64,000 nucleotides of DNA, from contig OZ251531.1 in the NCBI GenBank assembly GCA_965243185.1, forward strand, positions 992,001-1,056,000. The letters are read 5' to 3'. The notes beneath the pieces were generated by a model. The model did not search any database. It worked only from the letters and a program-made list of their open reading frames with translations, and was not told the origin of the DNA. Origin of the DNA: CBDBCU01 sp965243185 (GTDB lineage Bacteria; Chloroflexota; Dehalococcoidia; Lucifugimonadales; UBA3495). A program made the position numbers and the translations under genes. The number at the start of each line of letters is the position of its first letter. Position 1 is the first letter of the stretch. Shown piece by piece: positions 8,635-17,165 of this stretch.

Positions 8635-9123
8635 ATGCCCGCCGCTAACCACTACCACACCGCCGACCTGAACCTGCAAGTCAACGGGCAAAGCTGCCCG
8701 GTAACGGTGCGCCACCACTGGACGCTGCTTGATGTGCTGCGGGAGCAGTTGGATTTGACCGGCGCCAAGCGCGGCTGCGACCGGGGCGAGTGCGGTTCCT
8801 GCACCGTGCTGCTCGCCGGCCAGCCGGTCTATGCCTGCCAACTGCTGGCGGTGCAGGTCGGGAGCCGCCCCATCGTAACTATTGAGGGACTGGCTGGAGA
8901 CGAAACCCTGGACGCGGTGCAGCAGGCGTTTCTGGATAATGACGGCGGGCAGTGCGGGTTCTGCACGCCCGGCTTTGTAATGTCCACCCGCGCCCTGCTG
9001 AACGACAACCCCAATCCCACCGACGCTGAAATCCGGCAAGCCCTCGCTGGCAACCTCTGCCGCTGCAACGCCTACGGCCGCATCATCGCCTCGGTGCAAG
9101 CCGCCCGGGCCGGGGCAGGATAG
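8635..9123 (+). CDS. Orphan 2Fe-2S subunit, CoxS / xanthine dehydrogenase small-subunit type
   Basis: A 162-residue two-cluster iron-sulfur protein of the molybdenum hydroxylase family, which passes electrons from the Mo centre to FAD. The plant-type ferredoxin cluster ligands are Cys48, Cys53, Cys56 and Cys68 (CDRGECGSC...C). The alpha-helical second domain has CGFC and CRC motifs (GGQCGFCTPG, GNLCRCNAYG). ATG 8635 is preceded by GGGAGGAA. In known systems this subunit is encoded with a large Mo-binding subunit and a FAD subunit. Neither is adjacent here: upstream is the protease and downstream is the convergent hemW. The partner genes must lie elsewhere, or the protein serves another redox role. 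Confidence 0.9.
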   Translation: MPAANHYHTADLNLQVNGQSCPVTVRHHWTLLDVLREQLDLTGAKRGCDRGECGSCTVLLAGQPVYACQLLAVQVGSRPIVTIEGLAGDETLDAVQQAFLDNDGGQCGFCTPGFVMSTRALLNDNPNPTDAEIRQALAGNLCRCNAYGRIIASVQAARAGAG

Positions 9124-9126
9124 CCC

Positions 9127-10380
9127 TCATTCCATAAACCGGGTAAATACCTGGTTGGCAATCAGGTAAGCGTCCCCGCTCAGCCGCAGGGTATCGCCTT
9201 GCCGCTCCAGCAGTCCCGACTCCAGCAATTCGGCAATGGGCGTCCGATACTTGGCCGCCAGATCGAGGCCCAAGCGCGTCGCGGCGGCGGTCAAATCCAA
9301 TCCCTCCAGCAGCCGCAAGCCCAGGAACATTGTTTCCGCCGCCGCCAGTTCCGGGCTAATCCATTCCCAACCGCTTACCGGGCCGGCCCCTTCCAGCCAT
9401 TCGCCAGTCAATTCCATTACCGCCCCGGCCGCCATCAGCGGTACCGGCTCCGTCGCCGCCCATTCCCGCACCGCCGCAATGTAGCCCCGGGGCGAATCCA
9501 TATTCCAGAACCGCCAACCACCGAGGCAGGAATGCGCGCCCGGCCCGACGCCCAGGTAAGGCAAGTTCCGCCAGTAAGCCAAGTTGTGTTGCGATTCCAG
9601 CCCCGGCCGCGCCCAATTGGATATTTCGTAGTGCCGGTAGCCCCGTTCCCCCAGTAGCTGCCGGGCATACTGGTACATATCCGCCGCCAAATCCTCGTCC
9701 GGCGGCGGCAGCTTGCCCTGCTCCACCCAACGGCGCAGCGGTGTCCCTTCCTCCAAAGTCAGGCAGTAGAGGGATATATGCGCCGGTTCCAAATCTGCCA
9801 GCCGTTGCAGCGTATCCTGCCACTGCGTCATAGTTTGCTGCGGCAGGCCGTACATCAAATCCAGATTGACATTGGAAAATCCGGCCGCCCGAACCGTCTG
9901 AAAGGCGGCGATAGCTTCAGCGGCGTTATGACGACGGCCCAGCAGCGACAGCAAGCCGTTATCCAAGCTCTGCACCCCGATGCTCAAGCGGTTGACGCCC
10001 TGCTGCAACAGCCGCCTTGCCGCCGCGTCCGTCAAGTCGCCGGGGTTGGCTTCAATAGTAATTTCGGCGTCTTGGGCAATGGAGAAAGCGGCCCCGGCCG
10101 CCGCCAGAATATCGCCGATGGCCCCCGGCGGCAGGTAAGAGGGTGTCCCCCCGCCAAAGAATATCGTATTGACCGCCGGCCGCCCCAAAACCTGGCCCCA
10201 CCGGGCAAGCTCCCCTTGCAAGGCCGCCCCATAGGGCGACATCAGGCTTTCAATGCCCTGGTAAGTGTTGAAATCGCAATAAGGGCATTTGGTCTGGCAA
10301 AAGGGAATGTGGATATACAGGGACAGCCCGGCGGCCGCCCCGGCGTCAGCCGCCGCCGGCCCCTTTCCCGGCGTCATCAT
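9127..10380 (-). CDS. hemW: HemW-like radical SAM protein (heme chaperone)
   Basis: A radical SAM protein of the HemN/HemW family, 417 residues. The 4Fe-4S ligands are Cys28, Cys32 and Cys35 (IPFCQTKCPYCDF). The fourth cysteine that marks true coproporphyrinogen dehydrogenase HemN is missing, since Phe follows. This points to HemW, a heme-trafficking protein, and not to the oxidase. 'FFGGGTPS' and 'SIGVQS' motifs are present, followed by the HemW C-terminal domain. The start overlaps the stop of the upstream DUF1232 gene (ATGATGA), so the two are coupled. The gene ends 3 bp from the convergent 2Fe-2S gene. Confidence 0.9.
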   Translation of the reverse strand: MMTPGKGPAAADAGAAAGLSLYIHIPFCQTKCPYCDFNTYQGIESLMSPYGAALQGELARWGQVLGRPAVNTIFFGGGTPSYLPPGAIGDILAAAGAAFSIAQDAEITIEANPGDLTDAAARRLLQQGVNRLSIGVQSLDNGLLSLLGRRHNAAEAIAAFQTVRAAGFSNVNLDLMYGLPQQTMTQWQDTLQRLADLEPAHISLYCLTLEEGTPLRRWVEQGKLPPPDEDLAADMYQYARQLLGERGYRHYEISNWARPGLESQHNLAYWRNLPYLGVGPGAHSCLGGWRFWNMDSPRGYIAAVREWAATEPVPLMAAGAVMELTGEWLEGAGPVSGWEWISPELAAAETMFLGLRLLEGLDLTAAATRLGLDLAAKYRTPIAELLESGLLERQGDTLRLSGDAYLIANQVFTRFME

Positions 10381-10745
10381 TCCTGGTCCAGGAAACGGGC
10401 CTTGCCGTCCACCACTTTTGAGGGGTCTTTATCCTCCGGTCGTTCCGGCGGCGGGGCGCGGCCCAAGTGTTCATCCACCACCGCCCGGGGCGCCAGCTTC
10501 AGCAGCAAGAACAGTGCCAAACCCAGGATTATCAGGTCATCCATCCACCCCAGGATGGGCGTCCGGTCAGGAACTAACCCCCAAGGCAACACCAAATAGA
10601 CCAACGCCAGCGGTACTAATGCCCGCAGAAAGATGCTGACCCGCCGGTCAAAGGTCAGCCGCCACACCAGCAGTCCGTAGCGGAGCAGCTGCGGCAGAAA
10701 CCGGGGCAGTAGCAGCATTAAGACATTAACCAGCAAACGGGACAT
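10377..10745 (-). CDS. DUF1232 (YkvA-like) membrane protein
   Basis: A 122-residue membrane protein of unknown function. The family mark is the hydrophobic stretch with a Pro-Asp/Asp-Asp pattern, here LPWGLVPDRTPILGWMDDLI. Two hydrophobic segments flank it, and a charged Pro-rich tail follows. ATG at 10745 is chosen because GGGGGGCGG lies just upstream. The longer reading frame to 10901 would add an unlikely N-terminus across the AT-rich promoter zone. It is co-transcribed with hemW, whose start overlaps its stop. Confidence 0.8.
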   Translation of the reverse strand: MSRLLVNVLMLLLPRFLPQLLRYGLLVWRLTFDRRVSIFLRALVPLALVYLVLPWGLVPDRTPILGWMDDLIILGLALFLLLKLAPRAVVDEHLGRAPPPERPEDKDPSKVVDGKARFLDQE

Positions 10746-11164
10746 AACCGCCCCCCATCCAAGTATCGGGCATCCGTTGACGCCGCTATAGTATAAACCA
10801 AGGTAGGAATACTTGCCGGAATTATACACTATCCGGCCCAACAAACTTGAACCCCGGCGCGGACTTGCCATTCTGTTTGCAGTTACTATCTTTCCGCTCA
10901 TCTCGAAGTTATTAAAGGATGAAAAACGCTAAAAGCAAACCGAAACGCCGTTCCTTCCAATATGGAATCCACCCCAAACCGACGCCGGCGGCCTGATTGA
11001 CACCCGGCTTTAGATTATGGTAAGTTGCCCCGGCAATTGGGCGGTAGGGGCGGCCGTTTCCTCTCGGGGCAATTTCCCCCGCACTTCAGCCAACCGCATT
11101 AAACACCCGGCGCGCCGGATGGCCGGTGTTCGCGGAATCAACATTGCCGGAGCGAACCTGTTCT
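10746..11164. other. Divergent intergenic region (about 420 bp)
   Basis: It separates the leftward DUF1232-hemW pair from the rightward repeat lipoprotein. It is locally AT-rich. On the minus strand a TATAAT (10821-10826) has a weak TTCAAG 19 bp upstream. On the plus strand TTGACA at 10997-11002 has TAAGTT 18 bp downstream. I see no RNA gene or open frame worth calling. Confidence 0.5.
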
Positions 11165-13018
11165 ATGTCCGTAAAATCGCAAAAGTTTTTGTCCTTGCTT
11201 TCCCTGTTGCTGCTGACGGGGCTGGCGGCGGTGATGCTCGCTTGCAGCTCGGAACCGGCCCCTACGCCGGCCGGGTTCGGCGAAGTGATTACGGAGGCCG
11301 CCCCGGCGCCAACGGCTACCCCGGCATTGCCGCCGACGGCGACAGCAGCCCCGTCCGCCCCGGCAGACCCTCCCGCGCCGCGGCCTACGGCTACTCCGGA
11401 GCCGGTTCCCACAGCAATGCCGACAGCCCAACCGACCCCGGTACCGGAACCCACGGCTACTCCGGCACCCACGGCAACGCCGCAGCCAACTGCTACGCCA
11501 TTGCCACCCACGCCTACGCCGCAGCCGACGACCCTACTTTCCCCGGCGCCGGCGGAGTTTGACATTGAGGAAAAACAAACCTTCCAGGTGAACACCGACT
11601 TGCCGGACGGGGCCAGCGTCTGGGTGGGCTACAACTACGAGGATGATACCGGCACTCTGAGCTTGCGCGGTTGTCCCGCTCAACCCCGCGATGGCGTACC
11701 CTTCAACGACGGCGACACCTTTACTATCAAAGCCTGCTTCCCCGGAACGGTTACGATGCGCTTGTACCGGAACGGCACGGACGAACTGCTGGAAAGCTAC
11801 TCCGTTGTCATCAATCCTTCCGGGGCCACGGCCAGCCTGTCGCCAGTACCTGAGGAGTTCGACATCGAGGGGAAACAAACCTTCCAGGTGAACACCGACT
11901 TGCCGGACGGGGCCAGCGTCTGGGTAGGCTACAACTACGAGGATGATACCGGCACTCTGAGCTTGCGCGGTTGTCCCGCTCAACCCCGCGATGGCGTACC
12001 CTTCAACGACGGCGACACCTTTACTATCAAAGCCTGCTTCCCCGGAACGGTTACGATGCGCCTGTACCGGAACGGCACGGACGAACTGCTGGAAAGCTAC
12101 TCCGTTGTCATCAATCCCTCCGGGGCCACCGCCAGCCTGTCGCCAGTACCTGAGGAGTTTGACATCGAGGAAAAACAAACCTTCCAAGTGAACACCGACT
12201 TGCCGGACGGGGCCAGCGTCTGGGTAGGCTACAACTACGAGGATGATACCGGCACTCTGAGCTTGCGCGGTTGTCCCGCTCAACCCCGCGATGGCGTACC
12301 CTTCAACGACGGCGACACCTTTACTATCAAAGCCTGCTTCCCCGGAACGGTTACGATGCGCCTGTACCGGCATGGCACTGATGAACTGCTGGAAAGCTAT
12401 ACCGTTACCGTCAATCCCTCCGCCGGCACCGCCAGCCTGTCGCCGGCGCCGGCGGAGTTCACGGTCGAGGAGAAACAATCTTTCCAAGTGAACACCGACT
12501 TGCCGGATAACGCCGCGGTCTGGGTGGGCGTGAATTACGGGGATTACACCGGCACCTTGGGCTTCGATAGCTGCCCCGGGGAACCCCAGGCGGGAAAGAG
12601 GTTCCAGAACGGCGATTCCTTGGTGCTTAAAGCCTGCTCCTCCGGGACGGCTACGGTACACTTGTACCGGCATGGCACCGACGAACTGTTGCAAAGCTAC
12701 TCCGTTACCGTCAATCCCTCCGGGGCTACCGCCAGTCTGTCGCCGCCACCGCAGGAGTTCGCCATTGAGGAGGAGCAATCTTTCCAGGTAAATGCTGACT
12801 TGCCGGAGAATGCCAGCGTCCGGGTGGGGGTGAACTACGGGGAGGATACCGGCGTCTTGGGCTTCGCCGGTTGCCCCGGGGATCCCCTAGCGGATATCAA
12901 GTTTGGCAACGGCGATTCCTTGGTACTCAAAGCCTGTTCGCCCGGGACGGCTACGGTGCGTCTGTACCAGTCCGGCACATCCGAACTGCTGGAAAGCTAC
13001 ACCGTTACTATAGAGTAG
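11165..13018 (+). CDS. Surface lipoprotein with Pro/Thr linker and five tandem repeats
   Basis: A 617-residue predicted lipoprotein of unknown function. The lipobox is MLAC with the lipidated Cys27, followed by a linker of about 110 residues rich in Thr-Ala-Thr-Pro/Pro-Thr. Five repeats of about 100 residues come next, each beginning near 'EFDIEEKQTFQVNTDLPD' and holding two conserved cysteines (GCPAQ and KAC) that may form a disulfide. Repeat length and the Gly/Asp-rich, beta-like pattern suggest a beta-sandwich or Ig-like module, but I cannot name one. Repeats 1-3 are almost identical in DNA; 4 and 5 are diverged. ATG 11165 has GGAG about 12 bp upstream. The linker would carry the repeats away from the membrane, suggesting surface display or adhesion; this is inference. 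Confidence 0.85.
   Translation: MSVKSQKFLSLLSLLLLTGLAAVMLACSSEPAPTPAGFGEVITEAAPAPTATPALPPTATAAPSAPADPPAPRPTATPEPVPTAMPTAQPTPVPEPTATPAPTATPQPTATPLPPTPTPQPTTLLSPAPAEFDIEEKQTFQVNTDLPDGASVWVGYNYEDDTGTLSLRGCPAQPRDGVPFNDGDTFTIKACFPGTVTMRLYRNGTDELLESYSVVINPSGATASLSPVPEEFDIEGKQTFQVNTDLPDGASVWVGYNYEDDTGTLSLRGCPAQPRDGVPFNDGDTFTIKACFPGTVTMRLYRNGTDELLESYSVVINPSGATASLSPVPEEFDIEEKQTFQVNTDLPDGASVWVGYNYEDDTGTLSLRGCPAQPRDGVPFNDGDTFTIKACFPGTVTMRLYRHGTDELLESYTVTVNPSAGTASLSPAPAEFTVEEKQSFQVNTDLPDNAAVWVGVNYGDYTGTLGFDSCPGEPQAGKRFQNGDSLVLKACSSGTATVHLYRHGTDELLQSYSVTVNPSGATASLSPPPQEFAIEEEQSFQVNADLPENASVRVGVNYGEDTGVLGFAGCPGDPLADIKFGNGDSLVLKACSPGTATVRLYQSGTSELLESYTVTIE
11561..13015 (+). repeat. Five in-frame tandem repeats of 300 bp
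   Basis: The period is exactly 300 bp (last unit slightly short). By eye, units 1 (11581-11880) and 2 (11881-12180) differ at about seven positions. Unit 3 matches unit 2 over its first 180 bp but resembles unit 4 in its last part. Units 4 and 5 are clearly diverged. This is a recent expansion by unequal recombination. Confidence 0.9.
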
Positions 13019-13030
13019 CTCTTACAATCC

Positions 13031-13065
13031 GGCGGCCGGCATCCGCAGAACCGATGCCGGCCGCC
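13031..13065 (+). terminator. Terminator of the repeat lipoprotein gene
   Basis: A 12-bp perfect stem GGCGGCCGGCAT / ATGCCGGCCGCC with an 11-nt loop, followed by GCCCCTTTCTTTC. It lies 12 bp after the stop codon. Confidence 0.7.
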
Positions 13066-13159
13066 GCCCCTTTCTTTCATTGCTGCCTGTGTTATACTTG
13101 CCGGGCGACTGCGATATGGCGGCCGCACCATTCCTTGACTTTACTATTGAGGGGTTACT

Positions 13160-14587
13160 ATGACCAGCCGGCCCCGAACCCGAACCCGCAAGGCGGCGGC
13201 CCGTCCCGAAACGATCGGTCAGCTACGCGCCAGCGGCTATGAAGTTTTGCCGGTGCGGGAGGAACTGCGCCGCAACTTGACCGCTAAACTGCGCGCCGCC
13301 GAAACGCCTTTCCCCGGCATCGTCGGCTTTGAGGATACCGTTATTCCCCAACTGGAAAACGCTATTCTGGCCGGGCAGGATGTCATTCTGCTGGGCGAGC
13401 GGGGGCAAGCCAAATCCCGCCTGATCCGCAGCCTGGTCAACTTGCTGGACGAAGCCATCCCCAAAATCGCCGGCTCCGAAATCAATGACAACCCCTTTAA
13501 CCCCATCTCCCTGGCTTGCCGGGAAATGGTGGCCGAGCTGGGGGACAAAACCCCGATCGAGTGGGTGCCGCGGGCGGAACGCTACTCGGAAAAGCTGGCG
13601 ACCCCGGACATCTCCATTGCCGACCTGATTGGGGAAATCGACCCCATCAAGGTGGCCGAGGGCCGGCATTTGTCCGACGAACTGGCCATCCACTACGGGC
13701 TGGTGCCGCGCACTAACCGGGGCATTTTTTCCATCAATGAATTGCCCGACCTGGCGGAACGGATTCAGGTGGGCTTGTTCAACCTGATGGAGGAGCGGGA
13801 TGTGCAAATCAAGGGCTACCGACTGCGGCTGCCCTTGGATGTGTATGTGGTGGCTACGGCCAACCCGGAGGATTACACCAACCGGGGGCGGATTGTTACG
13901 CCGTTGAAGGACCGCTACGGCTCCCAGATTCATACCCATTACCCCCGGCGCATTGCCGAGGAAATTGCCATTATGGAGCAGGAGCGGGCGCGGTTTGCTG
14001 ATGAGGATGGCTTGGTGATTCCCCAATATATGAAGGAAATCATTGCGGAGATTACCGCCCAAGCTCGTAACAGCAGCGAAATCAACCAGCGTTCCGGGGT
14101 CAGCGTCCGGGTGTCTATTGCCAACTACGAAACCCTGTTGAGCAATGCGGTGCGGCGGGCCATTCGGGCCGGGGATGCCATTGCCTGCCCTCGGGTCAGC
14201 GATTTGCCCTACATCGCGGCCTCTTTCGGCGGCAAGATTGAGTTGGAGACTTTTGAGGAAGGCCGGGAGGGCCGGGTGATGGAGGATTTGACCCGGCGGG
14301 CAACGCTGCGGGTGTTTGGCCGCTACTTTGATGTGGACGCGCTGGAGGATATTGTTACGGCTTTTGACCTAGGGAGCAGCGCGGAGACCGGCAGTGAAAA
14401 ACCGGCCGCCGACTACCCGGCTCTGGCGGCGGAAGTAGAGGGGCTGGCCGATGCGGCGGCCCGGCTGACCGACGACCCGCGCCCGGCGGTGGCAGCGGCG
14501 GCGGTGGAGTTTGTGCTGGAGGGTCTGCATCTGAACCGCCGGCTGAACTGCGAGCGGACGGCGGCCGGGTACCGGTACGGGCGGTAG
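13160..14587 (+). CDS. ChlI/MoxR-like AAA+ ATPase
   Basis: A 475-residue AAA+ ATPase related to the magnesium chelatase subunit I / MoxR group. Walker A is GERGQAKS (79-86), with Ala in place of the usual Gly. The Walker B region is 'GIFSINELPDLAERIQVGLF', followed by 'VVATANPEDYTNRGRI' (sensor 1) and an arginine-rich C-terminal lid. ATPases of this type normally work with a von Willebrand A-domain partner to insert metal ions or remodel a target. No such partner is beside it: the neighbours are the lipoprotein and a convergent dehydrogenase. ATG 13160 has GAGGGG upstream. The biochemical role is open; chlorophyll synthesis is unlikely given the lack of any pigment genes here. Confidence 0.85.
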   Translation: MTSRPRTRTRKAAARPETIGQLRASGYEVLPVREELRRNLTAKLRAAETPFPGIVGFEDTVIPQLENAILAGQDVILLGERGQAKSRLIRSLVNLLDEAIPKIAGSEINDNPFNPISLACREMVAELGDKTPIEWVPRAERYSEKLATPDISIADLIGEIDPIKVAEGRHLSDELAIHYGLVPRTNRGIFSINELPDLAERIQVGLFNLMEERDVQIKGYRLRLPLDVYVVATANPEDYTNRGRIVTPLKDRYGSQIHTHYPRRIAEEIAIMEQERARFADEDGLVIPQYMKEIIAEITAQARNSSEINQRSGVSVRVSIANYETLLSNAVRRAIRAGDAIACPRVSDLPYIAASFGGKIELETFEEGREGRVMEDLTRRATLRVFGRYFDVDALEDIVTAFDLGSSAETGSEKPAADYPALAAEVEGLADAAARLTDDPRPAVAAAAVEFVLEGLHLNRRLNCERTAAGYRYGR

Positions 14588-14668
14588 GGGCGTCCAAGGT
14601 AATAGACTAGGAGCGCTTGAGGTAGTGGCGGGCGCGTTCCTCCACCATTGAATAGTCATCTTGGATTC

Positions 14669-14695
14669 AAGGGGATGGTTAAAAGCCATCCCCTT
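14669..14695. terminator. Hairpin between convergent genes
   Basis: A perfect 10-bp stem AAGGGGATGG / CCATCCCCTT with a 7-nt loop, between the ends of the AAA+ ATPase and the convergent dehydrogenase. No U-run follows on either strand, so termination is only probable. Confidence 0.45.
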
Positions 14696-14757
14696 CATCC
14701 ATGTATCCTTCCAGCAAGAAAGTTATCAGGACTCTTGTCCATCCCGGCCAACCGCCC

Positions 14758-15693
14758 CTACTCCCCCCGTTCCTCCTCCAGCGCCCGCCGCAAAACCTCC
14801 TCTGCCACCCGCACCTCGACCCCGGCCCGTTCCTCTTGCAGTAGCATCGCCACCCGGGAATCCCGCTGTCCCCAGCCCCGGTTAATCGCCTCGGTCAACT
14901 CGGCTAGCGCCAAGTTAGCCAACCGCATCGGCACATTGAACTCCCGGCCTACGCCCACCGCCAAATCCACATCCTTGCGCGCCAGTTGCAGCGCAAAATC
15001 CGGCGGGTCAAAGTTGCCCGGCAGCAAATGCTCCGCCAGTCCCTCGAAAGTCCCCCGCCGGCCCTGCGCGCCGCGGCGCACCGCCTGCCACAAGGCCAGC
15101 GGCTCCACCCCCGCCTTAACTCCCATCGTAAAGGTTTCCGCCAAAGCGCACTGGATAATGTACCCGGAGCAGTTATGCACCAACTTGGCGACGGCCCCGC
15201 AGCCAATCGGCCCCACATAATAGGCTTTGTCGCCGATAGCATCCAGCACCGCCTTGTACCGGTCGAACACTTCCCGGTCGCCGCCGACCCAAATCGCCAG
15301 ATTGCCGCTGCGCGCTCCCCGCGGCCCGCCGCTGACCGGCGCATCCAGCATCGCGATACCCTGCGCCGCATAGATTTCATAAATGCGGCGGATGACCGTC
15401 GGCGAGTTGGTGCTCAGGTCGAAATAGACCTTCCCCGCGCTCAAACCCTCCAGCAGCCCATCATCGCCCAAAGCCACCGCTTCCACTTCCACCGGGCCGG
15501 GCAGGGAAGTAAAGACCACTTCGGCCGCCGCCGCCACTTCCCGCGGCGTATCCGCCCAAGTCGCCCCGGCTTCCAGATGCGGCGTCGCCGCCTCCCGCCG
15601 CAGGTCGTGGACAATCATCTCGTTGCCGCCCCTCAGGCAGTTGTAAGCCATACTCCCGCCCATCGTCCCCAAACCGATAAATCCCACTTTCAT
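14758..15693 (-). CDS. 3-hydroxyisobutyrate dehydrogenase family NAD(P)-dependent oxidoreductase
   Basis: A 311-residue beta-hydroxyacid dehydrogenase. The Rossmann motif GLGTMG is at residues 7-12, the substrate-binding signature DAPVSGG at about 117-123, and the catalytic lysine is Lys170 in AKLVHN. It oxidises a short 3-hydroxyacid or reduces the matching semialdehyde; the true substrate (3-hydroxyisobutyrate, tartronate, other) cannot be told. ATG 15693 with GGGAG upstream is preferred over the longer frame to 15780, whose extra 29 residues precede the usual family N-terminus MKVGFIGLG. Confidence 0.9.
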   Translation of the reverse strand: MKVGFIGLGTMGGSMAYNCLRGGNEMIVHDLRREAATPHLEAGATWADTPREVAAAAEVVFTSLPGPVEVEAVALGDDGLLEGLSAGKVYFDLSTNSPTVIRRIYEIYAAQGIAMLDAPVSGGPRGARSGNLAIWVGGDREVFDRYKAVLDAIGDKAYYVGPIGCGAVAKLVHNCSGYIIQCALAETFTMGVKAGVEPLALWQAVRRGAQGRRGTFEGLAEHLLPGNFDPPDFALQLARKDVDLAVGVGREFNVPMRLANLALAELTEAINRGWGQRDSRVAMLLQEERAGVEVRVAEEVLRRALEEERGE

Positions 15694-15802
15694 AACGCTC
15701 TCCCTTTTCCCGGTTCTATTTTCCAGTTGCTGGCTACTCTGGCCGCAAAGCCATTTCCGCCGGATTACGCCGGAACCCAAAACTTGCCCCCATTATGCGG
15801 TT

Positions 15803-15831
15803 TTGCGCCCGCTCTGGCAATGGAATATACT
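15803..15831 (+). promoter_or_regulatory. Promoter of the iron exporter fusion gene
   Basis: TTGCGC at 15803-15808 and TATACT at 15826-15831 with a 17-bp spacer, 40 bp before the start codon at 15871. Confidence 0.5.
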
Positions 15832-15870
15832 GAACTATATATCGTTACGCTAACCCCGGGAGTTGCAATT

Positions 15871-17142
15871 ATGACCGCCGACCCCGCCGCCTTGTCCCGC
15901 ACCGACCGCAATCTCTGGAACGCCATCCTCAGCGAGGCAATGGCTAACCTGAAATACAACGCCTACGCCCACAAAGCCCTGGAGGAAGGCTGCCCGGAAG
16001 TGGCCCAGGTCTTTCAGGAAGTAGCCGGCGCCGAAACCATCCACGGCATCAACCACCTGCGCGTCGCCGGCGCCCTCGGCAGCACCCGGGACAACCTGCA
16101 ACAGGTCATTGCCGGCGAAGCCAAAGAGTTCAGCGCCCTGTATCCCCGGATGATTCGCGAAGCCCAAGCCGAAGGGCGAGAGGACGCCGCCGCATCCTTT
16201 GCCTTGGCTTTTGCGCGGGAACAGCGTCATCTCGAAGCCTTTGCCCAAGCCCTCCAGCAACTGGAAACCCGTACGCCGGCATACATTCCCGCCGCCACGG
16301 CCGCCCTTGCTCCGGAGCCGCCAACCATTGCCCCCGCAACGGAAACCACAACCGGCCCGGCCGCCGCACCAACTGCGCCAGCCGCCGCGCCGGTCAATTC
16401 TCCGGACGATTTGGACCTGGAAACCTATATCGCCGCCGGCCGGGAAGTTGACCGGGAGCGCTTTCGCGTCGCCAACCTCGGCCGCCTCCGCGAAGTGGTC
16501 TTTGGCACGCAGGACGGCATTTTAAGCACCGTGGCCCTGGCAACTTCCGTAGCCGTAGCCGTCGGCGATGGCAGCACCGTTCTGCTGGCCGGCTTGGCCG
16601 CCGCCTTGGCCGGGATGATTTCCATGGCCGCCGGCGCCTATATGGGCTCCCGCGCCGAACAGGATGTGCAGCAAGCCGAAATCGCCCGGGAAGCCAGCGA
16701 ACTTTCCGAAAATCCCGCCGAGGAACTGGCGGAACTGGTCATCATCTTTCAACGGGAAGGCAAATCCTACGCCGAATCCATTGCCCTGGCCGACGCCATC
16801 GCCCAGGATAAAGACCTCTGGCTCCGTACCCTAGTGGAAAAGGAATTGGGCATCAGCCCCGAGGATACTACCCATCCCTTGAAAGACGCCTTGGTGATGG
16901 GCTTATCCTTCATCACCGCCGCCCTGGTGCCGATATTGCCTTACCTGTTTCTGCAAGGCGGCGCGGCCATTGCCGTATCCGTAGCCGCCGCCCTGCTTGC
17001 CCTATTCATCCTCGGTATGGGCAAAGGCCGCCTCGTCAGCAAATCCCCCTTGCTGCAAGGGCTGGAAATCCTGACTATCGGCGCCCTCTCCGCCGGCCTC
17101 GGTTTTCTCCTCGGCGACTTGATTCCCCGCCTACTGACCTGA
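15871..17142 (+). CDS. Ferritin-like/VIT1 fusion, probable iron exporter (MbfA type)
   Basis: A 423-residue fusion of an N-terminal rubrerythrin/ferritin-like four-helix domain (about 1-140) with a C-terminal VIT1/CCC1 membrane domain (about 200-423). The ferritin-like part has ExxH iron-ligand motifs (ETIH near 52-55 and EQRH near 115-118). An Ala/Pro/Thr-rich linker follows, then 'REVVFGTQDGILST' opening the VIT1 domain and several membrane helices. The architecture matches membrane-bound ferritin A, which exports Fe(II) and protects against peroxide stress. ATG 15871 is chosen from GGGAG upstream; the much longer open frame reaching back to 14986 is antisense to the dehydrogenase and not real. 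Confidence 0.9.
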   Translation: MTADPAALSRTDRNLWNAILSEAMANLKYNAYAHKALEEGCPEVAQVFQEVAGAETIHGINHLRVAGALGSTRDNLQQVIAGEAKEFSALYPRMIREAQAEGREDAAASFALAFAREQRHLEAFAQALQQLETRTPAYIPAATAALAPEPPTIAPATETTTGPAAAPTAPAAAPVNSPDDLDLETYIAAGREVDRERFRVANLGRLREVVFGTQDGILSTVALATSVAVAVGDGSTVLLAGLAAALAGMISMAAGAYMGSRAEQDVQQAEIAREASELSENPAEELAELVIIFQREGKSYAESIALADAIAQDKDLWLRTLVEKELGISPEDTTHPLKDALVMGLSFITAALVPILPYLFLQGGAAIAVSVAAALLALFILGMGKGRLVSKSPLLQGLEILTIGALSAGLGFLLGDLIPRLLT

Positions 17143-17165
17143 TTTAGCCGCAATAGGCCCTTGTC

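Noticed and set aside
11534..12778. A repetitive minus-strand open frame
   Set aside because: It mirrors the 300-bp repeats of the lipoprotein gene on the plus strand.
11561..13015. CRISPR-like periodic array
   Set aside because: The period is 300 bp and in frame within a coding sequence; there are no short repeats with unique spacers.
14986..15870. Upstream extension of the iron exporter fusion frame
   Set aside because: It runs antisense through the dehydrogenase gene; ATG 15871 has a ribosome-binding site and a promoter 40 bp upstream.
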